A stretch of DNA of 37,418 nt from Pseudoduganella buxea (GCF_009720835.1 NZ_WNKZ01000064.1:1-37418); one strand, 5' to 3'. Shown: positions 16,801 to 24,750, counted from the first letter of the stretch. Notes: generated by a model not told the origin, from the sequence alone. Numbers and translations are program-made.

Positions 16801-17717
16801 TGCCGGCGCCGCGCTCCACAAACCGGCGCCGGCTGCTGCGGGCGCTGCTCGCCGCCGGTACGTGGGCGCCGGCGGCGGTGGCGCAGGGGGCGGCCCCCGC
16901 CACGCGCGCCATCCCGTCCTCGCGCGAAGCGATTCCCCTGGTGGGCCTGGGCAGCTGGATCACCTTCAATGTCGGCAACGACCGCGCCGCGCGGGCCGCG
17001 TGCACCGAGGTGCTGCGCGCCTTCTTTGCCGCCGGCGGAAGGTTGGTCGACTCCTCGCCCATGTACGGCTCGGCCCAGGACGTGATCGGCGAGGCCCTGC
17101 GTACGCTGGGGCGCCCGGCCGGGCTGTTTGCCGCCGACAAGGTGTGGACGGCCGGCGCGGGCGAGTGGCAGCTCGACACGTCGCGCCGGCGCTGGCGCAT
17201 TCCCCGCTTCGATCTGCTGCAGGTGCATAACCTGCTCGCGTGGGAACGCCACCTGCCGCAGCTGCTGGCCATGAAGGCGGCCGGTCAGCTGCGCTATGTT
17301 GGCATCACGACGTCGGAAGGGCGGCGGCATGACGAAGTCGAACGCATCATGGCCAAGGAGCCCATCGATTTCGTCCAGGTCAGCTACAACGCGGTGGACC
17401 GCGAGGTCGAGCAGCGCATCCTGCCGCTGGCGCGCGACCGGGGCATTGCCATCATCGCCAACCGGCCGTTCCGCCAGGGCGAATTGACGCAGGCCTTGCG
17501 CCGCCATCCATTGCCGCCGTGGGCGAAGGAGATCGGCTGCACCAACTGGGCCCAGGTGCTGTTGAAGTTCATCGTCTCGCATCCGCAGGTGACGTGCGCG
17601 ATTCCCGCCACGTCGCAGGTGGCGCACGTGCGCGAGAACATGGCCGCCGCCGGCGGGCCGATGCCCGATGCGGCCCTGCGCGCACGCATTGCCGCCCACG
17701 TCGCCGGGCTGCTGTGA
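16800..17717 (+). CDS. aldo/keto reductase with twin-arginine signal
   Basis: A 305-residue aldo/keto reductase with the catalytic tetrad in place: D84 (VDSSPMYG), Y89, K114 (ADKVW) and H143 (VHN). Late in the protein ANRPFRQGEL and the AIPATSQVAHVRENMAA segment match the cofactor-binding end of the family. Unusually, it starts with an arginine-rich NRRRLLRALLAAG stretch and a VAQ-type cleavage site, a Tat export signal. Tat export of AKRs is known for a minority and implies that the enzyme folds with its nicotinamide cofactor before crossing to the periplasm. Translation is coupled at both ends (TGATG with the DUF3616 gene; GTGA with the next gene). The physiological substrate is unknown. 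Confidence 0.87.
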   Translation: MPAPRSTNRRRLLRALLAAGTWAPAAVAQGAAPATRAIPSSREAIPLVGLGSWITFNVGNDRAARAACTEVLRAFFAAGGRLVDSSPMYGSAQDVIGEALRTLGRPAGLFAADKVWTAGAGEWQLDTSRRRWRIPRFDLLQVHNLLAWERHLPQLLAMKAAGQLRYVGITTSEGRRHDEVERIMAKEPIDFVQVSYNAVDREVEQRILPLARDRGIAIIANRPFRQGELTQALRRHPLPPWAKEIGCTNWAQVLLKFIVSHPQVTCAIPATSQVAHVRENMAAAGGPMPDAALRARIAAHVAGLL

Positions 17718-18340
17718 GCGAGTGGTCCAGCTATACGCTGGCGGACCTGCTGATGTTCTCGGCGCGAACGTACTGGCGCCTGCTCGAACTGTATAACGTC
17801 GCCGTGTGGCCCCTGCAGCTGGCGGCCGTGGCGCTGGGCCTGGCGATTGCCTGGTGCGCCCGGCGCGCCCCGCGCGATGCCGGCCGGGCCGCCGCCGTGC
17901 TGCTGGGGCTGACCTGGCTGTGGGTGGCGTGGGCCTATCACGCGCAGCGCTACGCGACGATCAACATGGCCGCGCCGTGGTTCGCCGCCGCGTTCGCGCT
18001 GCAAGCGATGCTGCTGGTTGGCGCCGGAACATTGCACCTGCGTCCCGGCCGTGCCACCGGTGGCGCGGTCGGCTTCGTGCTGCTGGCTTATCCGCTGCTG
18101 GCACCGGTACTCGGCCGGCCGTGGACGCAGGCGGAAGTCTTCGGTATCGCACCCGACGCCACCGCCGCGCTGACGCTCGTGCTGCTGGCCGGCGCGCCGC
18201 GCGCCCACGCGCTGCTGTGGCCGGTGCCGCTGCTGTGGTGCGCCGTCAGCGGCGCCACCTTGTGGACGATGCACGCGCCGCTTGCCTGGCTGCTGCCGGG
18301 ACTGGGACTGGCGGCCCTGCTGGTGCGATTGCGAAGCTGA
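17714..18340 (+). CDS. DUF6064-like integral membrane protein
   Basis: A 208-residue very hydrophobic protein with about six transmembrane helices. Its opening, LADLLMFSARTYWRLLELYNVAVWP, matches the DUF6064 signature of an N-terminal FSxxTYxRLxExYN stretch followed by a WP-led first helix; I recognise this by pattern only. GTG at 17714 overlaps the TGA of the aldo/keto reductase gene by three bases, so the two are probably translated together. It may anchor or serve the exported redox proteins encoded upstream, which is inference. No catalytic residues are seen. Confidence 0.7.
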   Translation: MSEWSSYTLADLLMFSARTYWRLLELYNVAVWPLQLAAVALGLAIAWCARRAPRDAGRAAAVLLGLTWLWVAWAYHAQRYATINMAAPWFAAAFALQAMLLVGAGTLHLRPGRATGGAVGFVLLAYPLLAPVLGRPWTQAEVFGIAPDATAALTLVLLAGAPRAHALLWPVPLLWCAVSGATLWTMHAPLAWLLPGLGLAALLVRLRS

Positions 18341-18401
18341 CGGCTCGGGCAAACGTGGCGCGCCTCTGCTATCGTTCGGCATCAAACGAAAGGAAACCGC
18401 C

Positions 18402-19316
18402 ATGTCCCATGCCGACCCCGCCGCAAGCGCTCCGTGGATCCACCGCGGCATCTGCAACGCCTCCGCCGCCGTGGCGCTGGATGCCGAGCGCTTCGTCGTC
18501 GCCGATGACGAAATCAGCGACCTGAAAATCTACCGCTTCGACGGCGCCGAGGCGCTGGCCGATATCGACCTGCACGCCTTCCTGGGCGGCGACGGCGAGG
18601 AAGCGGACCTGGAAGGGGGCGCGCTGGTGGGCGACACGATCTACTGGATCGGCTCCCATGGTGCGGACGGCAAAGGCGCCGCCGCGCCGGCCCGTTCCGT
18701 GCTGTTCGCCACGCGCGTGGACCTGGGCACGGTGGTGCCGTTCGGCCAGCCGTATCGCAATCTGCTGGCAGACCTGGCCGGCACACCGGCCCAGCGCGAT
18801 CATGACCTGGCCGGCGCGGCCGGGCGTGCGCCGAAGGACGAGGGCGCGCTCAGCATCGAAGGCCTGGCCGAGACGCCGGACGGGCAGTTGCTGATCGGCC
18901 TGCGCAACCCCGTGCCAGCCGCCGGTGCCTTGCTGCTGCGCCTGGAAAATCCGGCGGACGTGGTCCAGGGCCGGCCGGCCCGTTTCGGTCCGCACGTGAG
19001 CCTGGACCTGGGCGGCAACGGTATCCGCAGCATCGAGCGCCTGGGCGAGACCTACTACATCGTCGCCGGCCCGCCCGGCAAGGGCAAGGCGTTCGGGCTG
19101 TACCGCTGGTCCGGCCGCGCGCAGGACCGCCCGGCGCCGATTGCCGTGCCGGACCTGCATGGCCTGAACCCCGAGGCGCTGTTCTTCGACCCGGACGGCA
19201 CCCTGCACATCCTCAGCGACGACGGCAAGGACCAGCCGGGCGGCGTCAAGTGCAAGAAGCTGCCGCCCGGGCAGCGCCAGTTCCGGCGCATCGCCATCGC
19301 GCCGGGGCTGTACTGA
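18402..19316 (+). CDS. DUF3616 protein, leaderless copy
   Basis: A 304-residue protein closely related to the product of 15751-16800 along its whole DUF3616-type domain (IHRGICNASAAVALD, LDLGGNGIRSIER, GLNPEALFF, LHILSDDGKDQPGG). Unlike that copy it has no hydrophobic N-terminus, so it should remain in the cytoplasm. It lies 61 bp after the DUF6064-like gene with its own AAGGAAA ribosome site. Its stop is only seven bases from the stop of the convergent TonB receptor gene. The pair suggests one role played on both sides of the inner membrane, or a duplication that has lost or gained a signal; the biochemical function is unknown. Confidence 0.8.
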   Translation: MSHADPAASAPWIHRGICNASAAVALDAERFVVADDEISDLKIYRFDGAEALADIDLHAFLGGDGEEADLEGGALVGDTIYWIGSHGADGKGAAAPARSVLFATRVDLGTVVPFGQPYRNLLADLAGTPAQRDHDLAGAAGRAPKDEGALSIEGLAETPDGQLLIGLRNPVPAAGALLLRLENPADVVQGRPARFGPHVSLDLGGNGIRSIERLGETYYIVAGPPGKGKAFGLYRWSGRAQDRPAPIAVPDLHGLNPEALFFDPDGTLHILSDDGKDQPGGVKCKKLPPGQRQFRRIAIAPGLY

Positions 19317-19323
19317 CTGCCTT

Positions 19324-22287
19324 CTAGAACCGGTATTTGACGTTGACGTACACCTGGCGGCCCGACACGTCCAGCTTCTGCTGTTCCTCCTCGCTGTAGC
19401 GGTACTGCGCCCGCCGCGTGTTGGTCAGGTTGGTGGCATCGACCGACAGCACCAGGTTCGGCCGCACGGTCCAGTTCACGGAGGCGGCCAGGGTGGCGAC
19501 GCCCTTGGCCATCGTCGGCGCCGTCGGCATGGCCACGCCGACGATGACGGTCTGCCCCTGGCTGTTCGCCGTGGGCGCGGGCGCCGTCGTGCTGCTGACG
19601 TACTTGCCCCGGTAGTTCCATACGAGGCGTGCGCTCCAGCGATCGTTCTCGAAATAGCCGCCCAGGTTGCCGGCCCACTCGGAGGCCCCCACCATCGGGC
19701 GGCCGTCGTCCACCTTCGTTTTCGCCCGGCTGACATTGCCCGTGACGCCGAAGCTGCCCCACAGCGGCTGCTCGTAGGCCAGCTCGATGCCGTTGATGCG
19801 GGCGCCCTGCTGCGACGAGGAGTTGACGAAGAACGTCTTGACCGTGTTGTCGCGCGGGTCGACCAGCTGCACCGTCTCGCCCTGCGTCACCGTGCCCGTC
19901 TTGACGTAGCCGTCGATGGACGAGTGGAATACGTCGATCGCCACCAGCGAGCGGGGCGCGAAATACCAGGACCACGACAGGTCGACGTTATCCGACGTCA
20001 GCGGCCGCAGGCCCGGGTTCGGGCCCGTCACCGTGCAGCCGCCGGCCGTGCACGACGGCGTGCCGAAGCCCGAGCCCAGCACATTGTAGTTCTGCCGGCC
20101 GATGGTACGGCTGGCACCGAAGCGGGCGACCATCTGCGGCCGCAGTTCGTAGCGCAGGTTCACGCTGGGCAGGAAGTTGTCGAAGCTGCGGCCGGTCGGC
20201 GTCTTGAAGTAGATCAGGCCCCCGGCGGGGTTGAACGGCACGCCTTCGTAATAGGTGCTGCCGTCGCCGGCCGTCGTGATGGCGCCGGGATAGGCCGGGC
20301 AGGGCACGGCGGCCTGGCCCGGCGCCGTCTTGACGCAACTGCCCGGCGGGACGGGCGTGACGATATCGGCGTTCACGCGGGTACGCACGAAGCGCAGGCC
20401 GACATTGCCGCTCCACCGGTCCTGCTCGAAGCTCTGCATCGCGTACAGGGCCGTCTGGCGCTCGCGCATGTCGATCTCGTTGACGACGCGGCGCTCGAAC
20501 TCCGGCGTGGTGGGGCGGATCGACGCGGCGATATAGTCCTTCAGCGCCTGCGGCGTGAAGTAGAAGCCCGTGTTGTCGAAGTCGCCCTTCAGGTCGTCGC
20601 CGAAGTCGGACGGGTAGGCCACGTAACCGGCCGGCCCCGCGCCCAGGCTGGCGCTGTTGAAGGTGGGGGAATTGCGCTTGTTGCGGCGGCGGTGGTCGGC
20701 ATACCGGACGCCCGTGTCGAAGGTGGTCAGCATGCGCCAGTTCACCTTGTATTCAAGGTCCAGCTGCAGGCTGCTTTCGCGGTCGACCGTCCTGGTCGAC
20801 GACACGGTGCGGCCCACCAGCGCGTAGCCGCTGCCGTCCGCGTTCAGGCCCGGCACATTGGCGCCGGCGCCGTGGTACTGCACGAACGGCGCCTCGTCCA
20901 CGTCGTTCAGCGCATAACTGACGCCGGTGCCGTAGCGGGCCCACGTCGTGCCCTGGTCGCGCGCCGTCTCGCCGACGCCGCGCGTGGTCGACAGCAGCGC
21001 CTTGACGCGCAAATCGTCGTTGACGCGCCAGTTGGCGTCGACGTCGATGAAGGCGCTTTCGGCGGTGGCGCCGTCGCGGTAGAACGCTTCGGAGTTGCCC
21101 ACGTACTGGGGCGTGGTCCCGTCGGGGAAAATGATGTCCGCGCTTTTCAGCACGCGCAGCGGATGGCCGTACATGCTCGTCTCGTTGACGATCACGGGGT
21201 TGCGGATGTTGGCGTACACGCGCTGGCCGTTGGAGGCCGTGTTCGCGGCCGTCGCCGTCACGCCGCCCAGCGGATCGGCTTTCCCCAGCAGCATGCTGTA
21301 CAAGGCGCCGGACGTCAGGCGCCCGTAGTTATTCGCCTTCATGCGCGAGTAGAAGCCCGTTGCCGTCACGTCCAGGTCCTGGTTCGGCTTGAACTGCAGC
21401 GACAGCAGGCCGCCCTTGCGGTCGCGCACCCCCTCGACGAACTCGGAGCTCATCGACCCGGGCATGCGCACGCCGTTCAGGTCCGCCGCCGTCAGGCCCG
21501 TGCCGGCCAGCGAAGCATCCGAAATGCCAAGCATCGTGGCCGTGTTGATCACGTCCCACCCGGACGAGGCGCCGTAGGCCAGCCGCGACACGGAATCGCG
21601 CCGGATATGGCGCTTCTCGGCGAAGCCCTGGACGATGAAGCCGAAGGTGTTCGCATCGTTCTTCCAGTTGATGCTGGCGTTCAGGTCCGGCGCCGTCTTG
21701 CCCGGCAAATCGGCGTAGGTCAGGCCGCCGCTGACGACGCCGGACACTTTCTCCTTCTGCGCCAGGGGTTTGCGGGTGGTGACGTTGATGGTGCCGGCCA
21801 GGCCGCCGTCGACGATGTTGGCCTGCGAGGTCTTGAAGACGACGGCCTGGTTCAGCACCGACGACGGCACCAGCGACAGGCTGGTGCTGCGGCTGGACGA
21901 ATTCTGGTCGGCGATGTACCAGTCGGCCGTGCTGACGGCGTGGCCGTTGAAGAGGATCAGCGACATGTCGGGATTGGTGCCCCGCATCGATACCTTTTCC
22001 GCCTCGTCGTAATCGGTGCGCACGGCCACGCCGGGCAGCCGCTGCAGCGAATCGGCCAGGTTCTTGTCCGGCATCTTGCCGATGTCCTCGGCGGTGATGA
22101 CCTCGACGTTGGCACTGGCATTGCGCTTCACGTCCAGCGACTTGGCCAGCGAGGCGCGGATGCCCGTCACTTCCACCTTCTGCATGGCGTCGCCGGCCGC
22201 GTTGTCCGCCACGTCCTGCTGCGCCCACGCCGGCAATGCCAGCCATGCCAATGCCACCGCCGCCAGCGGCTTGCGTTCGATTCTCAT
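19324..22287 (-). CDS. TonB-dependent outer-membrane receptor
   Basis: A 987-residue TonB-dependent receptor of the TonB-Xanth-Caul type. The ATG at 22287 has GGGAGA just upstream and opens a signal peptide (MRIERKPLAAVALAWLALPA, cleavage near AWA-Q). The plug shows VEVTGIRASLAKSLDVKRNA, AEDIGKMPDKNLADSLQRLP and VSMRGTNPDMSLILFNGHA; the barrel ends in the aromatic-terminated strand VNVKYRF. It differs clearly in sequence from the receptor at 7216-10053 and is not linked to glycosidases; its divergent neighbour is an amidase-like lipoprotein gene. Ligand unknown. An inverted repeat (GCCAA GTA TTGGC, 22320-22332) lies about 33 bases before the ATG and might be an operator. Confidence 0.92.
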   Translation of the reverse strand: MRIERKPLAAVALAWLALPAWAQQDVADNAAGDAMQKVEVTGIRASLAKSLDVKRNASANVEVITAEDIGKMPDKNLADSLQRLPGVAVRTDYDEAEKVSMRGTNPDMSLILFNGHAVSTADWYIADQNSSSRSTSLSLVPSSVLNQAVVFKTSQANIVDGGLAGTINVTTRKPLAQKEKVSGVVSGGLTYADLPGKTAPDLNASINWKNDANTFGFIVQGFAEKRHIRRDSVSRLAYGASSGWDVINTATMLGISDASLAGTGLTAADLNGVRMPGSMSSEFVEGVRDRKGGLLSLQFKPNQDLDVTATGFYSRMKANNYGRLTSGALYSMLLGKADPLGGVTATAANTASNGQRVYANIRNPVIVNETSMYGHPLRVLKSADIIFPDGTTPQYVGNSEAFYRDGATAESAFIDVDANWRVNDDLRVKALLSTTRGVGETARDQGTTWARYGTGVSYALNDVDEAPFVQYHGAGANVPGLNADGSGYALVGRTVSSTRTVDRESSLQLDLEYKVNWRMLTTFDTGVRYADHRRRNKRNSPTFNSASLGAGPAGYVAYPSDFGDDLKGDFDNTGFYFTPQALKDYIAASIRPTTPEFERRVVNEIDMRERQTALYAMQSFEQDRWSGNVGLRFVRTRVNADIVTPVPPGSCVKTAPGQAAVPCPAYPGAITTAGDGSTYYEGVPFNPAGGLIYFKTPTGRSFDNFLPSVNLRYELRPQMVARFGASRTIGRQNYNVLGSGFGTPSCTAGGCTVTGPNPGLRPLTSDNVDLSWSWYFAPRSLVAIDVFHSSIDGYVKTGTVTQGETVQLVDPRDNTVKTFFVNSSSQQGARINGIELAYEQPLWGSFGVTGNVSRAKTKVDDGRPMVGASEWAGNLGGYFENDRWSARLVWNYRGKYVSSTTAPAPTANSQGQTVIVGVAMPTAPTMAKGVATLAASVNWTVRPNLVLSVDATNLTNTRRAQYRYSEEEQQKLDVSGRQVYVNVKYRF

Positions 22288-22319
22288 CGTTTCTCCCGAC
22301 CCGTTGCGATTTTTATACC

Positions 22320-22332
22320 GCCAAGTATTGGC
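22320..22332. promoter_or_regulatory. inverted repeat in divergent promoter region, possible operator
   Basis: GCCAA-GTA-TTGGC, perfect five-base arms around three bases, in the 191-bp divergent region between the TonB receptor and the DUF1460 lipoprotein genes. Short arms and GC-rich background make this weak. Confidence 0.25.
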
Positions 22333-22478
22333 CAGAAGTGATGGTAAAGACAATGATTTATGGTGTTTCGGCCATAGCCTGCGGGAATACGGGATCGATT
22401 CGCCACACTATGCGTTGCTTGCGACCGCCGCAGCGGTTATCGTCGGGGAAAGGGAACCAGGACAGCGGGAGAGTGGCG

Positions 22479-23399
22479 ATGCAGAGACGAACGATGCTGG
22501 GGTTGTCGTGTGCCATGCTGGCCGCTTGCGCCGGCGTGGGCGAACCCGTACCCATCCACCGGATGACGCCCGAGCAGGTCGATGCCTACCTGCGCCGGAT
22601 GCAGCGCGACGAGCCGGACCTGCGTCGGCGCATCGCCGCCATCGGCCGGCGCAATATCGGCCAGCCCTATGTCCTGAACCTGCTGGGCGAATACCCGTGG
22701 CAGCTGCACGACCGGCTGCCCATGTTCAGCCTGACGCACAGCGACTGCGTCGTCTTCGCCGAGCACACGTATGCGATGGCGCTGTCCGGATCGTGGGAGG
22801 AATTCTTCTGGATGCTGCAGCGCATCCGCTACAAGGACGGCGTCATCGGCGTGTCCACCCGCAACCACTACACGGAGCAGGACTGGAACGTCAACAACGC
22901 CTGGCTGGTGACGGACATCAGCGCGCCGCTGGCAGGCGCCGACGTGGGCCGCTACGAGCTGACGGTCGATCGCGCTGCTTTCCTGCGCATGCGGCACCGT
23001 ACCGAGGCCGACTTTCCCGTCACCCGCAGCGTCGAAGCCTACGTCCCGGCGGCGCACGTCGAGCGGGTACTGGCGCAACTGGCCGACGGCGACTTCGTCA
23101 ACGTCATCTCGACCCGGGGCGGCCAGCACTGGGCGTCGCACGTGGGCCTGGTCGTCACGCAGCCGGATGGCAGCCGGCACTTCCTGAATTCGGCCGAGCC
23201 GCAGGTGCGCGAGGAAAGCTTCGCCGCCTTTATCGAACGGGTAGCACGCCGCGCCCGCGACCAGGCCGCCGCCGGCAAACCGGCGTTGCAACTGGCCGGC
23301 TTCAAGTTCCTGCGGCTGAACGAGCCCGTCGCCGTCCCGCCCATGCTGCCGCAACCCCGGCCCCAAGACCGGGGACAGTCCCCTGTTTTCAGGCAATAG
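22479..23399 (+). CDS. DUF1460 / amidase-like lipoprotein
   Basis: A 306-residue putative lipoprotein. The signal MQRRTMLGLSCAMLAAC ends in a lipobox with C17. The body resembles the DUF1460 (N-acetylmuramoyl-L-alanine amidase-like, NlpC/P60-related) family: IGQPYVLNLLGEYPW, then C90 in HSDCVVFAEHTYAMAL as the likely nucleophile, and H221 in WASHVGLVV as the likely catalytic His. Such proteins are thought to cut peptidoglycan-related amide bonds. GGGAG sits about six bases before the ATG at 22479. The last residues (PQDRGQSPVFRQ) are encoded by a palindromic element, GGGGACAGTCCCC at 23371-23383, which looks like a dispersed repeat that has run into the reading frame. Family moderately sure; substrate unknown. 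Confidence 0.75.
   Translation: MQRRTMLGLSCAMLAACAGVGEPVPIHRMTPEQVDAYLRRMQRDEPDLRRRIAAIGRRNIGQPYVLNLLGEYPWQLHDRLPMFSLTHSDCVVFAEHTYAMALSGSWEEFFWMLQRIRYKDGVIGVSTRNHYTEQDWNVNNAWLVTDISAPLAGADVGRYELTVDRAAFLRMRHRTEADFPVTRSVEAYVPAAHVERVLAQLADGDFVNVISTRGGQHWASHVGLVVTQPDGSRHFLNSAEPQVREESFAAFIERVARRARDQAAAGKPALQLAGFKFLRLNEPVAVPPMLPQPRPQDRGQSPVFRQ
23371..23383. repeat. palindromic element at the end of the DUF1460 gene (repeat-like)
   Basis: GGGGAC-A-GTCCCC, two perfect six-base arms around one base. It lies within the final codons of the lipoprotein gene, about 16 bp before its stop, and is followed by TGTTTTC. From memory, GGGGACAG-type elements recur in Oxalobacteraceae genomes; only one copy is seen here. 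Confidence 0.35.
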
Positions 23400-23499
23400 T
23401 TCCCGAAACCGTAGTGCAACTGCGGGGCATCATGAATTGATCGCTTCTGCTCTCGCTGCCCCGCCGCCGCCTGTTGCAAGATGGCGGCGCGGCCAGCGT

Positions 23500-24063
23500 T
23501 CACCCCGGCTGCTTCACCTCGATCCAGCACGCGAAGATCGGGTGGCCGTCGATGATCATCGGCGGGCCGGCACGGTGGGCGTGGAAGCCGGCGCGGCGCA
23601 GCAGGCGCTCGATGCCGATGGGCGAGACCGTGATCAGGCGTTTCGCGCCCTGTTCGGCGGCAAACGCGATCGAATCCTGCAGCAGGCGCACAGCCACTTC
23701 CGACGAGAATTGCGACAGCGCCGACGTCGTGCGGCTGTTGAAATCGACAGCGGCGAAGCGCGACAGTTCCCACACATCGTCGCTGCACGGCACCGGCTGG
23801 CCATTCATCAGTTGCGGAAATACGTCACCCAGCAGGTAGGACTGGCTGGTCGGCAGCAGCCGAGCGCAGCCGTTGACATTGCCTTCTTCGTCCTTGGAGA
23901 CGACGTACAAGGTATCGGGCCGGTCGAACTGGTCCAATTCCTCGCCGTTGCGGACCGTCAGGTCCCATCCCAAGGTCTCGACGAAGACCTTGTGACGGTA
24001 ACGTCCGATCTGGGAAAACAGTTCTTTGCTCAGAGTGCTGGTGTTGCCGGCGATTCGATTCAT
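23500..24063 (-). CDS. luxI: LuxI-type acyl-homoserine-lactone synthase
   Basis: A 187-residue autoinducer synthase. All ten residues typical of LuxI proteins are present and almost in LuxI numbering: R23, F27, W33, D44, D47, R68, F82, E99 and R102, in contexts YRHKVFVETLGWDL, ARLLPT, LGDVFPQL and WELSRF. It makes an acyl-homoserine-lactone from S-adenosylmethionine and an acyl carrier (acyl-ACP or acyl-CoA); chain length cannot be read from the sequence. The ATG at 24063 is preceded by GGAG about eight bases upstream; an in-frame ATG at 24108 has no ribosome site. A lux-box-like palindrome starts 73 nt upstream, and luxR and an RsaM-like gene follow in the same locus. The call as a luxI homologue is firm; luxI is used as the family symbol. 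Confidence 0.95.
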   Translation of the reverse strand: MNRIAGNTSTLSKELFSQIGRYRHKVFVETLGWDLTVRNGEELDQFDRPDTLYVVSKDEEGNVNGCARLLPTSQSYLLGDVFPQLMNGQPVPCSDDVWELSRFAAVDFNSRTTSALSQFSSEVAVRLLQDSIAFAAEQGAKRLITVSPIGIERLLRRAGFHAHRAGPPMIIDGHPIFACWIEVKQPG

Positions 24064-24135
24064 TCCCCGCTCCGCTAGGTGAAGTTGATGTTGATCAGGA
24101 GTTGCCATTTGACTATGGTTTATGCCTGAGCAAAA

Positions 24136-24151
24136 CTGTTACTTCTGACAG
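24136..24151 (-). promoter_or_regulatory. lux-box-like site upstream of luxI
   Basis: CTGTTACTTCTGACAG, an imperfect palindrome with the CTGT...ACAG ends of lux boxes. It begins 73 nt before the luxI ATG, exactly the distance of the perfect box before the RsaM-like gene. LuxR bound to signal would activate luxI from here (positive feedback); this is inference from position and sequence. Confidence 0.7.
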
Positions 24152-24246
24152 TTTGGAAAACACAAAAACCCGCTGCGGCTTGCGCCGAAAGCAGGTAAAG
24201 GGGTAGAACGGGGTTGGGAGAGGGCGGCCGCGCGCGTCGGCGCCGG

Positions 24247-24627
24247 TCAACCGTGGTAGCGATGCTGCAGATAGCGCAGTGTTTCCTCCTGCCAGTTCGA
24301 GCGGTCGATCAGGATTTTCAGCAAGGTATCGCTGTCGTCGAGGTCGTCGGCGGCGCCGGCGCGCATGACGACGCACAGGTTGCTGCGCGGGTCGCCCACG
24401 CGGCGCAGGGCGACGCCCGCCTCGCCGGCGCGCATTTCCCAATCCCAGCCCATCGTCAGCACGGGTTCGCCTTCGCCCACCCATTCGGTATAGCCGGTGA
24501 TGGCGCTGGCGGTCGCGCCATCGCCGGCGGACGCGCCGATGTCGTCGTCCAGGGCCGACACCAGGTGGCGCAACTGGCGCCGCTGCATGGCGGCGAAGGT
24601 CATGCGTACATAGGGTCTGTCGGACAT
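24247..24627 (-). CDS. rsaM: RsaM-like quorum-sensing modulator (DUF4902-like)
   Basis: A 126-residue soluble protein lying between luxI and luxR. Its central region (GYTEWV, LTMGWDW, DPRSNLCVVM) and ending (ILIDRSNWQEETLRYL) match the RsaM pattern known from Burkholderia and Pseudomonas quorum loci, where RsaM lies between the luxI and luxR genes and moderates signal production. I recognise this from memory of that family, so the symbol is tentative. An excellent ribosome site (GAGGAGGTG) precedes the ATG at 24627, and a perfect lux box begins 73 nt upstream, so the gene is probably activated by the LuxR protein, giving an incoherent feedback loop on the signal. No DNA-binding motif is seen, in keeping with the family. 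Confidence 0.65.
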   Translation of the reverse strand: MSDRPYVRMTFAAMQRRQLRHLVSALDDDIGASAGDGATASAITGYTEWVGEGEPVLTMGWDWEMRAGEAGVALRRVGDPRSNLCVVMRAGAADDLDDSDTLLKILIDRSNWQEETLRYLQHRYHG

Positions 24628-24699
24628 CTGGCACCTCCTCGGGAAAACGGCGCAACGGGCCGAAACAAGTATTGAAGCCCGGGACGGAAAATTGAACCA

Positions 24700-24715
24700 C
24701 TGTCAAGGTTGACAG
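24700..24715. promoter_or_regulatory. lux box, perfect palindrome
   Basis: CTGTCAAGGTTGACAG: seven-base arms CTGTCAA/TTGACAG around GG, fully palindromic. It lies in the divergent region between the RsaM-like gene (start 73 nt away) and luxR (start about 220 nt away), so it most likely drives the minus-strand gene. The sequence fits the CTGT-N8-ACAG class of LuxR-family sites. Confidence 0.8.
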
Positions 24716-24734
24716 CAGCGCTGTTGTAACTTTC

Positions 24735-24750
24735 CGGTCAGTTTTGACGA
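24735..24750. promoter_or_regulatory. degenerate second lux-box-like site
   Basis: CGGTCAGTTTTGACGA keeps the GTCA...TGAC core of the box at 24700-24715 but loses the outer bases. Its centre is 35 bp from that box, close to three helical turns. A weak or auxiliary LuxR site is possible. Confidence 0.3.

Noticed and set aside
23465..23489. Hairpin CGCCGCC/GGCGGCG between the convergent DUF1460 and luxI genes
   Set aside because: Seven-base stem with an eleven-base loop and no U-run; too weak to call a terminator.
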